A DNA stretch of 64,000 nucleotides from the NCBI GenBank assembly GCA_024402665.1, contig JAKSTI010000003.1, positions 62,001-126,000 of the forward strand. The letters are read 5' to 3'. Under the pieces are notes generated by a model. That model had not been told where the DNA came from. It saw nothing but the letters and a program-made list of their open reading frames with translations, and searched no databases. Positions 1 through 8,453 of this stretch are shown one piece after another; position 1 is the first letter of the stretch, and every line of letters begins with the position of its first letter. Both the position numbers and the translations under genes were made by a program. The stretch is from Treponema sp. GTDB lineage: Bacteria > Spirochaetota > Spirochaetia > Treponematales > Treponemataceae.

Positions 1-1763
1 TTATTTCTCCAAATCAAAACTTTGAAAAAACAAATGATGATAAATCCTTTTTTCAGCGCTTCTGGTATTTATTAAAAAATGACAGAAAACTTGCAATCAG
101 TATTTTTTCTGCCAGCTTTATACTTACTGTTTTGGGAATTCTTGGCGCCTTTTATTTCCGTTATCTTATTGATGATGTTATCTATTCCTACCTTACCCAA
201 TCCCTTATATCCGTTTCCATTGCATATTTAATTGTTTTAATTTTCCAGAGTCTTTTAGGTTTTGCAAGAACAAATCTTATCATATTTTTAAGTAATAAAA
301 TGGAAACTTCTCTTACTTTGGAGTACTTTAATCATATCCTTCATCTTCCACTAGATTTTTTCACAACCCGTAAAAGTGGAGAAATTCTTTCCCGTCTTGG
401 AGACATTGGAACAATTAAAAATGCACTTTCCAGTATGACAATTGGTGTAATTCTTGACTGTATTATGCTTCTTTTTGGCGGAATTGTACTTTTTACATTT
501 AGCAGTGCATTAGTTGGAGTTGCAGTTATTCCTGTTGTTCTTTCTGCAATTCTTGTACTTTGTTTTACAAAACAATTCCGCAAACTGATTTATCATCGTT
601 CAGTTTTAGAAGCTGAAAAATATTCTCACTTTGTAGAAACCATAAACGGTATTTCCACTGTAAAAGCTCTTTCTACAGAAAATGAATCTTATGACAGAGC
701 AGAACTTAAAATAATTGATACAGTTCACAAAGATTTTTCTCTAAGCAACCTTGGAAACCTTCAAAGTACTTTACAGGGGTTCTTCTCTCAGGCAGGAAAT
801 CTTGCTGTATATTGGTTTGGCAGTTACCTTATTATGCAGGGGAAACTTTCTTTAGGAGAATTAATTGCATTTGTAACTCTGCTAGGCTATTTTCTTGGTC
901 CATTAAGCAGGCTTATAACCTTGCAGCCACAACTTCAGGAATTATCAGTTGCAAACAAACGCTTGGGAGAAATTCTTGATTTACCAGAAGAAGAAGGTAT
1001 TAACGAAGGACTTTTTACCTTACAGGAAACACAGGGAAATATCACCTTTAAGGATATTACTTTTTCTTATGGAACCCGTGGTAATACATTGGAAAATATT
1101 TCAATATCCATCAACTCTGGTGAAAAAGTAGCATTTGTAGGTCCTTCTGGCTCTGGAAAAACAACACTTCTAAAACTTCTTTTAAAATTCTACAAAGCAG
1201 ACAGTGGCGATATTTTACTTGATGGAAAAAGTATAAAAGATATAAATACTACATCTTACAGAAACTTTTTTGGTTATGTTCCTCAGGAAATTCTTTTATT
1301 CAGTGGCACCATTCAGGAAAATATTGCCTGGGGAAATACAGAAGCTACTGCAGAAGATATTTTTAATGCAGCAAAAAATGCAGAGGCCCTGGAATTTATT
1401 TCAAAACTTGACAACCGCTTTGCTACAAAAATTGGGGAAAAAGGTGCTTCGCTTTCTGGTGGTGAACGACAAAGAATTGCTCTTGCCCGAACACTTTTAA
1501 GAAAACCAAAAATTCTTGTTCTGGATGAAGCAACTTCCAGTTTGGACAGCCTTTCTGAATCGGCAATTATGAATACAATAAACAAAATCGGTTCAGATAT
1601 GACAACTATTATTGTAGCCCATCGTCTTTCTACTATAAAAAACTGTGACAAGATTTTTGTATTAAAAGATGGACAACTTGTAGAATCTGGAAATCACATC
1701 AGCCTTATAGAAAAAAATGGTGTTTATGCACAAATGTGGAAAAGTCAAAATCAGGAATGTTAA
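1..1763 (+). CDS. Peptide/protein ABC exporter, permease-ATPase (type I secretion), 5' end outside window
   Basis: The reading frame is open from position 3 to the stop at 1761-1763, so the start lies upstream of the window. Six-helix exporter permease occupies the first two thirds and an ABC ATPase the last third: Walker A GPSGSGKTT (about 1140-1166), signature LSGGERQRIALA (about 1450), Walker B ILVLDEA and the H-loop VAHRLST. Architecture fits HlyB/peptidase-C39 exporters (PCAT), which cleave a double-glycine leader and drive substrate through the inner membrane. The C39 domain itself would sit upstream and is not visible. It is followed after 3 bp by an HlyD-type adaptor and a TolC-type protein, so a complete type I system is encoded; the downstream double-glycine leader protein is the likely cargo. 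Substrate assignment is inference. Confidence 0.9.
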   Translation, partial: ISPNQNFEKTNDDKSFFQRFWYLLKNDRKLAISIFSASFILTVLGILGAFYFRYLIDDVIYSYLTQSLISVSIAYLIVLIFQSLLGFARTNLIIFLSNKMETSLTLEYFNHILHLPLDFFTTRKSGEILSRLGDIGTIKNALSSMTIGVILDCIMLLFGGIVLFTFSSALVGVAVIPVVLSAILVLCFTKQFRKLIYHRSVLEAEKYSHFVETINGISTVKALSTENESYDRAELKIIDTVHKDFSLSNLGNLQSTLQGFFSQAGNLAVYWFGSYLIMQGKLSLGELIAFVTLLGYFLGPLSRLITLQPQLQELSVANKRLGEILDLPEEEGINEGLFTLQETQGNITFKDITFSYGTRGNTLENISISINSGEKVAFVGPSGSGKTTLLKLLLKFYKADSGDILLDGKSIKDINTTSYRNFFGYVPQEILLFSGTIQENIAWGNTEATAEDIFNAAKNAEALEFISKLDNRFATKIGEKGASLSGGERQRIALARTLLRKPKILVLDEATSSLDSLSESAIMNTINKIGSDMTTIIVAHRLSTIKNCDKIFVLKDGQLVESGNHISLIEKNGVYAQMWKSQNQEC

Positions 1764-1766
1764 AAA

Positions 1767-2909
1767 ATGAAAATATATGCAGATGATACAATTCCTTATA
1801 CACAGGAATATTTTTTACAAAAAAAACCAATTTTTCAGAATATTATAATCTGGGTAATATGTTCCTTACTGGCAGTTACATTTTTGTTTATCAGTTTTGC
1901 AAAATTTGATGAAGTAATTAAAGTCACTGGGTTTATTCGTCCAGAAGAAAATATTTCTACGGTCTCAAATGCTGTTACTGGACGCATTTTAACTACCGAA
2001 TATAAGTCGGGCCAATCAGTTACAAAAGGACAACTGCTCTTAAAAATTGATCCAACCCAGCTGGAAGCAGAAAAGGAAAGCCTTAATTCACAAATTAGAG
2101 AAGAAAGTGAAAAACTCGCTGCCCTTTATGAAATCAAATCCAGCATCAAAGCAGATAAAAATGTAATTTCCCAAGACCATTATGAAGCTTTTCTTCGTTA
2201 TGAACTTTGGAAGACGAATCTGAACAAGTTAAAAAATATTCGGGAATTAAATCAGAAAAAGTATGAACAGGAAAAGAAACTTCCTAAAAGCATGACAACT
2301 GCTGCAAAATTACGGGAACTTGAATCTGAATATCTTATAGCAGGCAACAATTATGATGAAACAAATCTTACGTTTCAGCATGAAATAGAAGCCGAAATAA
2401 TCACGATGGAAACAAGCCTAAAAATCAACGAAAACAAACTTAAGCAGATAAAGGATTCTCTGTTGTTTACAGAAGTACGGGCTCCTATTGATGGAACAAT
2501 TCAGGAACTTTCAAGCCTTAACAAAAATGACTGGATTCAATCTGGAGAAAAACTTTTTAACATTATTCCTGATGAAGAAAAGCAAACTAAAGTTGAACTT
2601 TCTATTCCTGCAAAACAAGCCGGAAAAATAGAAGAAGGAATGACTGTAAAAATGCGTTTTCCAAGTTTACCATATCATGAATTTGGCGGAACAGAAGGAA
2701 ATATAATCACTATAGATCCTGATATTACTAAATCGCAAAATGGAGAAGCATTTTTCTTAATAAAGACAGACATGCAGGATGTAAATCTAAAAGATAAAAA
2801 AGGAAAAGAATACCCTTTAAAAGTTGGACTTCAAGTTGATGCAAGAATTGTTCTTTCCAAGAAAACTATACTGAAATTTATACTGGAGAAAATGAACTTA
2901 TGGTATTAA
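1767..2909 (+). CDS. HlyD-family periplasmic adaptor of type I secretion
   Basis: A 380-aa protein with one N-terminal transmembrane segment (about residues 25-45), then a lipoyl-like half (around TGRILTTEYKSGQSV), a long charged coiled-coil hairpin (about 100-220), the second lipoyl half (around VRAPIDGTIQEL) and a C-terminal beta-barrel region. This order is the HlyD membrane-fusion protein layout, which bridges the inner-membrane ABC exporter to the outer-membrane channel. It starts 3 bp after the ABC gene and overlaps the TolC-like gene by 10 bp, so the three are translationally coupled. Family call is firm; the substrate is not visible here. Confidence 0.92.
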   Translation: MKIYADDTIPYTQEYFLQKKPIFQNIIIWVICSLLAVTFLFISFAKFDEVIKVTGFIRPEENISTVSNAVTGRILTTEYKSGQSVTKGQLLLKIDPTQLEAEKESLNSQIREESEKLAALYEIKSSIKADKNVISQDHYEAFLRYELWKTNLNKLKNIRELNQKKYEQEKKLPKSMTTAAKLRELESEYLIAGNNYDETNLTFQHEIEAEIITMETSLKINENKLKQIKDSLLFTEVRAPIDGTIQELSSLNKNDWIQSGEKLFNIIPDEEKQTKVELSIPAKQAGKIEEGMTVKMRFPSLPYHEFGGTEGNIITIDPDITKSQNGEAFFLIKTDMQDVNLKDKKGKEYPLKVGLQVDARIVLSKKTILKFILEKMNLWY

Positions 2910-4396
2910 GAAAATGTTTTCCAGCATTAGTATTTTTTATGCTTTTAACTAACGATTGCTATTCTCAAGAAACTGATTACTGGCAAAAAGCAATTCAAAC
3001 TGCATTTTCCAACAGTCCAGATGTAAATGAAATAAGACTGGAATATAATTCGGCAATAATCAACAAAAAGCAATATGATTATCAGTGGTTTCCTCAATTC
3101 CAGGCCAGCATTCAGGAAACTACCACAATTTCTGGTGGTAAGAATTATTATCTTTTGAATCAGGAATCTGACTCTTCTTATGTGCACCTTTTAAGCCCTC
3201 ATTTACAATTGGCTTTTTTTCAAAAATTACCTGGGAAAGGCAGCATAGGACTTTCCACATCATATGGTCTTAATTACCTTGCAGAACGAAATTTATTTCA
3301 GCAATGGCCACAGATTAATTTAAGTGTTAATCAGACCTTAGGACGAGGAATGTTCGGTATAGCTGGAAACCCAGAGTCCCGTCTTATAAATGAGCAGATG
3401 TATTATTCAGAACTCAACTATAAACGCAAGTTAAATTTACAGGTTTATGAAATTCTTTCTTTATTTCAAAATATTGATTTCATATGCTCTCAGGAAAAAT
3501 ACTATCTTGCCCTGGTACAAGAATATGACAGTGAACTAAAAACTGCCTATGAAAAAGAAAAAACTGGATTACAATCCTCAATGGAATCCTATTACACAAA
3601 GCATCAGCTTACAGAAGCACAAAGTAATTTAAAAGATTTACAATATCAGAAACAGCAGTGTCTAAATGAATTAATTCTTCTTATTCCAGATTTTAATGCT
3701 GATGAATTATCAAATCAAAGAAATCAACTTTCTTCTATAGTAAATAATCTTTACGAAACAACAAATACACAATTACAGTCGTTAGATTCAAATCTCTACA
3801 GTTTAATTTATAGCAGCGTTCAAAAACAGTACTTATATCAATTTCAAAATGATGAAACTAACTATGCACCACAACTGGTAATTTCATCTTCTATAAGTCC
3901 CGACGGAAATATGAATGCCTACTATTCGGACTGGTATAAATCATTCAGAATCTTCAACGAAAGCCCTAATCCTCTGAACTTTACATTAAGCATAGGAATT
4001 CAAAAAAACTTTGAACTTCCTGGAGCAAAAAAACTTAGAAACGAAATTTACCAGATGAATAAAAGCTCTATTGAAAATCAAATCCTGTTTTCTAAACAGA
4101 CTCAAGAAAAACAACTGGAAATGCTTAAATCACAAATTCTGAAAGACACCAGTTACCTTTCAGAACTTGAAACAGAAATAGTCACTGAGCAGGATTTTAG
4201 AGAAAAACGGAAAAAACTTTTGCAGCAAAACATTATTACCCAAAACGAGTTTTACCAGAGCGAAACAACATATTTTAAAATCCACAGCGATTATATAAAA
4301 ACCTTCTGGAACATTGTTAATAACAAAATAGCAATTATTGACTTATGCTCCAGTGATTTTCCAATACTAACAACTTTTTTAGGAGATTTAAAATGA
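2900..4396 (+). CDS. TolC-like outer membrane efflux protein
   Basis: A 498-aa protein with a signal peptide (about residues 1-22) and long amphipathic helical stretches rich in Gln, Leu and Tyr, typical of outer-membrane factor (OEP/TolC) proteins. The start ATG at 2900 has GGAG 13 nt upstream inside the hlyD-like gene, with a 10-bp overlap. Position directly after the ABC and HlyD genes argues that it forms the outer-membrane channel of the same type I system. Sequence divergence from enterobacterial TolC is large, so the call rests on context plus general character. Confidence 0.8.
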   Translation: MVLRKCFPALVFFMLLTNDCYSQETDYWQKAIQTAFSNSPDVNEIRLEYNSAIINKKQYDYQWFPQFQASIQETTTISGGKNYYLLNQESDSSYVHLLSPHLQLAFFQKLPGKGSIGLSTSYGLNYLAERNLFQQWPQINLSVNQTLGRGMFGIAGNPESRLINEQMYYSELNYKRKLNLQVYEILSLFQNIDFICSQEKYYLALVQEYDSELKTAYEKEKTGLQSSMESYYTKHQLTEAQSNLKDLQYQKQQCLNELILLIPDFNADELSNQRNQLSSIVNNLYETTNTQLQSLDSNLYSLIYSSVQKQYLYQFQNDETNYAPQLVISSSISPDGNMNAYYSDWYKSFRIFNESPNPLNFTLSIGIQKNFELPGAKKLRNEIYQMNKSSIENQILFSKQTQEKQLEMLKSQILKDTSYLSELETEIVTEQDFREKRKKLLQQNIITQNEFYQSETTYFKIHSDYIKTFWNIVNNKIAIIDLCSSDFPILTTFLGDLK

Positions 4397-4869
4397 TTAT
4401 GAAAAACAAACTTATCTATGCAAGTATTTTTGTATTGCTTACAATGGTTTCCAGCTGTTCGCTTTTTGAGCTTCCCACAGGTTCTTGTGAACTAATGGAT
4501 GATGTTTATACCAGAGATGAACAAGGTTATAAAGAAGAATACTTTGCTTTTGGAACTAATGATTCAACTAAAAATAGGCATGAAGATAAAAAGCAGGAAG
4601 TTCTTATTTCATACATATGTGCCACTGTAAAAATCACAAATACAAGTAACAGAAATATTTACAACACAACAATTAATATTCAGGCAAAAGCTGGAGACCG
4701 AACATATTACAAAACAATATCTTTAGATGTTTTAATAACCCCAGGCAGCACCATTTATATTCCTATAGAAATAGAAAAACAAACAAAACAATTAGCAGCC
4801 GTAGATGCTAGTAATGATGACAAATGGGATAAAAATTCTATAAAAATTATCAGTTCTTACTGGCGTTAA
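4393..4869 (+). CDS. Small lipoprotein of unknown function in the type I secretion operon
   Basis: A 158-aa protein with a lipoprotein signal peptide ending in the lipobox VSSC (Cys about residue 22 from ATG 4393). The start overlaps the TolC-like stop by 4 bp (ATGA) and has AGGAG at good spacing, so it is co-translated with the exporter. The mature part has a beta-rich middle (ATVKITNTSNRNIYNTTINI) that resembles FxLYD-like lipoprotein folds, but I do not recognise the family. A role as accessory or self-protection protein of the secretion locus is possible and unproven. Confidence 0.75.
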   Translation: MIMKNKLIYASIFVLLTMVSSCSLFELPTGSCELMDDVYTRDEQGYKEEYFAFGTNDSTKNRHEDKKQEVLISYICATVKITNTSNRNIYNTTINIQAKAGDRTYYKTISLDVLITPGSTIYIPIEIEKQTKQLAAVDASNDDKWDKNSIKIISSYWR

Positions 4870-4941
4870 GATTGTAAATAAAGATTCTTGCACTTGGAAA
4901 TAATTAAAAGGATATATATTATTAAAGGAGACATGATAAAA

Positions 4942-6138
4942 ATGAAAAAAAATCAGACTTACAAAACCAAAAACTACGATTTTAGTGATTACGCAGAAGA
5001 AATAAAGGGAGATGCGCTGTTTAAGATTAACGGTGGAGCTGAAGCTATGAGTCCAGCAGACCAGGCAGATATGGCAACAGCCTTAAGAAATGGTGATACA
5101 GAGACTGCAGCTTCCATAATGGCAAAATACCAGAACACAGAAACACCAACACCCCCAGCAACTTACGGTAATACACCTGACTCAACTTCTGGAGTGGATA
5201 CAGGCAATGGAAATTCTGAAACCAGTAATAACAACTCAACCAATACAACATCAGAAAACCATCCAACTATATCAATTGATTTACCAACAATTCCAGAAAA
5301 TATAAGAAATAATCCTCATGCATTAGCATATTATATGGCAAAACAAGCTCAGGCAAAGGCAGAAGGTGATCCTGATAAGTTTAAGGGTTATAATGTGTTG
5401 GGGGAAGAAATCAAAGGAAAAGATTTAGAATCTATGATATTTTTTTATGGCAAAAGATATAGAGCAGAATTAGATTCAACAGGACGACAATTCATTTATG
5501 ATTTTACAAATAAAAAGATTAATGTAAAAATTGAGGACAGAAATGCACTTCAAAGAGCAGCTGAAGTTTTATCTGATTTGTATGTAGAAGGATATGCTGT
5601 TAATGCTATTACTAGCGATGGAAATATCAGAGAATTCACAGGGTACAAACAGTTATTACGATATATGCAATATGGTGACAAAAACCTTAAAGAAGAATAT
5701 GTCAGAGGCGGAGAAAATATTCAATATATTGAAAATAATCAACTTAAATCTGAACAAAAATTTTATTTCGAAAAAATATCTGATTATGATTATTATGAAA
5801 TTAATACCGGCCTGATAAATGCTTCTTCTAAATTATTAGGTACGATTAATAATAAATCAAATCCTATAGATTTTGGTGTGAATTATTATATCGGAAAAGC
5901 CGAAGCATTAAGTTGTTTTGACAAGAATCATCTAGAAAAATCAGTTTCAATATCTCTATTAGGAATTGATTTCTCTATTGGCTATCAAAATCCAAACTTT
6001 TCTGGAGGAATCACATTCGGTGGAAATTTGGGAGAAAGTTTCAGTGTAAAATATATCAATACACCAGAGAAAGTTTCTATGTCTGCAGATTTTTCACTTC
6101 TTTTTGGAATTGGAGGCTATCTTGAGTTCAAAAAGTAA
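4942..6138 (+). CDS. Large secreted protein with double-glycine leader, candidate toxin
   Basis: From ATG 4942 (GGAG 11 nt upstream) the protein has 398 aa. Residues 1-32 form a leader: basic/polar start, YDFSDYAEEIKGDA, then LFKINGG before AEA, which is the double-glycine processing pattern of C39-exporter substrates. Next come a Ser/Thr/Asn-rich linker (about 45-100), a globular middle (about 105-290) and a C-terminal Gly-rich beta-like segment ending LLFGIGGYLEFKK. The same leader start recurs, decayed, three times downstream. An upstream in-frame ATG at 4933 lies too close to the GGAG. The next gene overlaps its end and encodes a four-helix membrane protein, the usual toxin-immunity arrangement. 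Toxic activity is inferred from context only; no known catalytic motif is visible. Confidence 0.72.
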   Translation: MKKNQTYKTKNYDFSDYAEEIKGDALFKINGGAEAMSPADQADMATALRNGDTETAASIMAKYQNTETPTPPATYGNTPDSTSGVDTGNGNSETSNNNSTNTTSENHPTISIDLPTIPENIRNNPHALAYYMAKQAQAKAEGDPDKFKGYNVLGEEIKGKDLESMIFFYGKRYRAELDSTGRQFIYDFTNKKINVKIEDRNALQRAAEVLSDLYVEGYAVNAITSDGNIREFTGYKQLLRYMQYGDKNLKEEYVRGGENIQYIENNQLKSEQKFYFEKISDYDYYEINTGLINASSKLLGTINNKSNPIDFGVNYYIGKAEALSCFDKNHLEKSVSISLLGIDFSIGYQNPNFSGGITFGGNLGESFSVKYINTPEKVSMSADFSLLFGIGGYLEFKK

Positions 6139-6487
6139 ACTATCTAAAGTTTTAATCATAATTTGGTTAATCATTCAAATATCATCATTTATTTTTTCAT
6201 ATAGTACTGGTTTATTTAAAGAATATGATTCAACTCAAATCAGCCTTCTTGTATGTGCAATTTTGATTATATTATTATTTTATAACCTAATTGTTTATAC
6301 TGTTTATAAAAAAATCATATTTTATATTTCAATATACCTTATTCCTGTTTTCATTTTTTTTATCATCATTTTTTTATTCACTCAAATTACAACTGATACT
6401 TCCAGTATTTTTGGAATACAAATGTTTTCAGGCATAATATTATCAGCAATATATTGGATAAAAGAAAGCAGAGAAGATAAGAAATAG
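6122..6487 (+). CDS. Small membrane protein, probable immunity protein for the upstream candidate toxin
   Basis: About 121 aa with four predicted hydrophobic segments and a charged C-terminus (KESREDKK). I choose TTG 6122 because GGAGG at 6112-6116 sits 5 nt upstream; an earlier TTG at 6104 exists without such a site. The gene overlaps the end of the candidate toxin by 17 bp, so translation is coupled and dosage linked. Small polytopic membrane proteins beside secreted pore-forming or membrane-active toxins commonly give self-protection. No family recognised; immunity is inference from position and topology. Confidence 0.65.
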   Translation: MSSKSKLSKVLIIIWLIIQISSFIFSYSTGLFKEYDSTQISLLVCAILIILLFYNLIVYTVYKKIIFYISIYLIPVFIFFIIIFLFTQITTDTSSIFGIQMFSGIILSAIYWIKESREDKK

Positions 6488-6654
6488 GATTAACGGCAGG
6501 TACTTTAGGTATTTCAATAGGGGGTGATGCAATGATATCAAAAAATGGTATTGTAGGTTCAACATTTTCGTTTGGATTAGGAGTTGGCGGAATCGCTGAA
6601 GGTCATGACAGAATTAGCTACACGGGTATAAAATCTTTTAGGGGAGAAATGTGA
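6487..6654 (+). pseudogene. Orphan C-terminal fragment of a glycine-rich toxin-like protein
   Basis: An open frame without a start runs from 6487 (an in-frame stop lies at 6478-6480) to TGA 6652-6654. It encodes a Gly-rich, weakly hydrophobic tail containing LGISIGG and FSFGLGVGGIAEG and ends directly against the ATG of a truncated small membrane-protein gene. The arrangement copies the toxin-tail/immunity junction seen at 6122-6138. I read it as the surviving 3' end of a displaced toxin gene. Confidence 0.6.
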
Positions 6655-6768
6655 ATGAACAAAATAAGTGAATTTAGAAAAATATTAACTGCCTTTTTCT
6701 CAATGATTATTCTTTATGGTAAAATATTCAGTATTGCCAATCAAAAGGCGAAAAAAAAATTAATATAA
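6655..6768 (+). pseudogene. Internally deleted copy of the 151-aa membrane protein gene at 9390
   Basis: The first about 57 nt match 9390-9448 and the last about 50 nt match 9798-9847, but about 350 bp between them are missing. The deletion also shifts the frame, leaving a 37-codon product with only the N-terminal hydrophobic start. The flanks on both sides remain duplicated (see repeat 6641-7304), so this is a deletion inside a duplicated block and not an independent small gene. Confidence 0.82.
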
Positions 6769-6797
6769 TTTAATGAATTATTGCAAGGAAATTGTAA

Positions 6798-7304
6798 ATG
6801 GCAAAAACTAAGGTTAGAAGAGTTGTATTAGTATCAGTTATTTCTGTTGTATTTTTATTTATTCTTTCTCATTTTTTAATCCCATTATTCCGCCCTGTTC
6901 CAGAAGTGAAATCTGTAAAGATAGAGTTCCATCCCTCAGGAGTTGGCCCCTGCAGTTTAGTTATTTATGATAATGATGATAAAGATTTCTCTGAACATAT
7001 TGTGTATGAGTTAACAAAAGCACGAACCATTATAATTGACAGAATGTATAAATCTCAGGATTGTTTAGAAGGACGCTATTATATACTAATTGAAACTGAA
7101 GATACTATACTTGAATATATTGTAAGAGAAACAGGTCAAATTTTTGATTGTCAGAAGATGAAGCATATTAAATACGATGCAACAGCTGATATTTACCTGT
7201 TTCTTGCTATGCAAAAACTAGATGAAGAAGTTTCAAAAGTTGATCGTTCAGAAGAATATATCCGTTTCTGGGCCGAACATCCATACGGATTCTTAAAAAA
7301 GTAG
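6798..7304 (+). CDS. Membrane-anchored extracytoplasmic protein, copy 1 of a near-identical pair
   Basis: A 168-aa protein with a basic N-terminus, one transmembrane segment (about residues 8-30) and an extracytoplasmic domain (EVKSVKIEFHPSGVGPCSL onward). It differs from the copy at 9875-10381 at only about four residues (A2E, D/E, G/D and K/R near the C-terminus), which points to recent duplication. Family not recognised. Its place in the array, behind a deleted copy of another small membrane gene, suggests an orphan immunity protein, but this is inference. Confidence 0.7.
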   Translation: MAKTKVRRVVLVSVISVVFLFILSHFLIPLFRPVPEVKSVKIEFHPSGVGPCSLVIYDNDDKDFSEHIVYELTKARTIIIDRMYKSQDCLEGRYYILIETEDTILEYIVRETGQIFDCQKMKHIKYDATADIYLFLAMQKLDEEVSKVDRSEEYIRFWAEHPYGFLKK

Positions 7305-7313
7305 GATAAAAAT

Positions 7314-7409
7314 ATGAAAAAAAATCAGACTTACAAAACCAAAAACTACGATTTTAGTGACTACGCGGAAGAAATCACCGGGGAAGCTATGAAGATACCG
7401 AGGCAGTAA
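7314..7409 (+). pseudogene. Decayed double-glycine leader ORF, copy 1
   Basis: ATG 7314 opens a 31-codon ORF whose first 21 residues (ending YDFSDYAEEI) equal the leader of the large secreted protein at 4942. It then reads TGEAMKIPRQ and stops, so the LFKINGG processing site and the cargo are gone. The stop TAA is one base before the ATG of the lipoprotein at 7411. It may be a recombination scar between a leader and a toxin tail; it could still act as a translated leader that couples translation of the lipoprotein. Confidence 0.7.
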
Positions 7410-7410
7410 A

Positions 7411-7794
7411 ATGGATAGAAAACTAAAAAGCATATTATTTTTATTATTAGTTTTGATAGGTTTAGGTTCATGTAAACTATATAAAAAACCCTCAGGACCA
7501 ATAATAAAAGAGTGTAGAATTGAAAATGATAAGGCAATAATCACAATAGATAGAAAACGAATAAGATATAATGAAATTAAGTATGTAACAGTTGGTGCAG
7601 TATGTCATCCAGAAAAAGTTGAAGAAATAGAAAAACAATTAATAATAACTGCCCTTACTGAAAATATTGTAGATTTCAAGCAAGGAAATACATACGATAT
7701 TGAAGTTTACTGGTTTGGAGGACATATTTTAGCTAGTGGAATATATAATGATAATCGCTTTGAAATCATCAAAGAAAAGCTATATTATAATTGA
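7411..7794 (+). CDS. Small lipoprotein, tandem copy 1 of 3
   Basis: A 127-aa protein with a signal peptide and lipobox LGSC (Cys about residue 21), then SKLYKKPSGPI-type and beta-rich regions. Protein sequence equals copy 3 (8454-8837) and differs from copy 2 (7951-8334) mainly at the C-terminus (HILASGIY here, NIIASGIF there). Each copy is preceded by a decayed leader ORF ending one base before the ATG. Family not recognised. Membrane-attached, tandemly amplified and next to toxin remnants, it is a candidate immunity lipoprotein. Confidence 0.72.
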   Translation: MDRKLKSILFLLLVLIGLGSCKLYKKPSGPIIKECRIENDKAIITIDRKRIRYNEIKYVTVGAVCHPEKVEEIEKQLIITALTENIVDFKQGNTYDIEVYWFGGHILASGIYNDNRFEIIKEKLYYN

Positions 7795-7859
7795 TATGTA
7801 TGCTTGCTTGTATAGTTTAATACTATTTCTGAAAACAGATTTTAAAAGGTGAAAGTCAT

Positions 7860-7949
7860 ATGAAAAAGTGCAAAGATTTTGGTGTTTACGATTTTAGTAA
7901 TTGCGCAGAAAAAATCACCGGGGATGCTATGAAGATACCGAGGCAGTAA
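7860..7949 (+). pseudogene. Decayed double-glycine leader ORF, copy 2
   Basis: ATG 7860, with AAAAGGTG upstream, opens a 29-codon ORF reading MKKCKDFGVYDFSNCAEKI and then TGDAMKIPRQ before the stop. It is a diverged version of the leader at 4942, again lacking LFKINGG and any cargo, and ends one base before the second lipoprotein copy. The divergence from leader copy 1 shows that it came from a different parent toxin gene or is older. Confidence 0.68.
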
Positions 7950-7950
7950 A

Positions 7951-8334
7951 ATGGATAGAAAACTAAAAAGCATATTATTTTTATTATTAGTTTTGATAGG
8001 TTTAGGTTCATGTAAACTATATAAAAAACCCTCAGGACCAATAATAAAAGAGTGTAGAATTGAAAATGATAAGGCAATAATCACAATAGATAGAAAACGA
8101 ATAAGATATAATGAAATTAAGTATGTAACAGTTGGTGCAGTATGTCATCCAGAAAAAGTTGAAGAAATAGAAAAACAATTAATAATAACTGCCCTTACTG
8201 AAAATATTGTAGATTTCAAGCAAGGAAATACATACGATATTGAAGTTTACTGGTTTGGAGGAAATATTATAGCTAGTGGGATATTTAATGATAATCGCTT
8301 TGAAATAATAGAGGAAGGAGCTTTTTATTATTAA
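7951..8334 (+). CDS. Small lipoprotein, tandem copy 2 of 3
   Basis: A 127-aa lipoprotein with the same signal peptide and LGSC lipobox as copies 1 and 3. The DNA is essentially identical to them through about residue 105, then the C-terminal end diverges (FEIIEEGAFYY in place of FEIIKEKLYYN). A conserved body with a variable tail is what gene conversion within an immunity family would leave. Function not recognised; probable immunity by context. Confidence 0.72.
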   Translation: MDRKLKSILFLLLVLIGLGSCKLYKKPSGPIIKECRIENDKAIITIDRKRIRYNEIKYVTVGAVCHPEKVEEIEKQLIITALTENIVDFKQGNTYDIEVYWFGGNIIASGIFNDNRFEIIEEGAFYY

Positions 8335-8368
8335 TAAAAATAAGCAAACTTTGGAATGTTCTATGTAA

Positions 8369-8452
8369 AAAGATAAAGGTCATAAAAACTCCTTATTTAG
8401 TGATTACGCAGAAGAGATAACTGGGGATGCTATGAAGATACAGAGGCAATAA
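8369..8452 (+). pseudogene. Decayed double-glycine leader, copy 3, start lost
   Basis: The frame KDKGHKNSLFSDYAEEITGDA followed by MKIQRQ and stop is open from 8369, but the codon before it is a stop and no start is present. It is the most decayed of the three leader remnants, and sits one base before the third lipoprotein ATG. It supports serial loss of toxin bodies between leader and immunity gene. Confidence 0.65.
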
Positions 8453-8453
8453 A

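Larger units (their letters stand above)
6641..7304 (+). repeat. Duplicated block, derived copy of 9376-10381
   Basis: Sequence from GGGGAGAAATGTGAATGAAC (6641) to the end of the 168-aa gene (7304) repeats 9376-10381 in direct orientation with very few base changes, apart from one internal deletion of about 350 bp in the first gene. Direct repeats of this length permit homologous recombination that would remove or amplify the 2.7 kb between them. Confidence 0.85.

Noticed and set aside
4888-4941. Start of the secreted protein at 4888 or 4933
   Set aside because: 4888 has no ribosome site and would spoil the leader; 4933 is only 2 nt from GGAG. The decayed leader copies also begin at the position equal to 4942.
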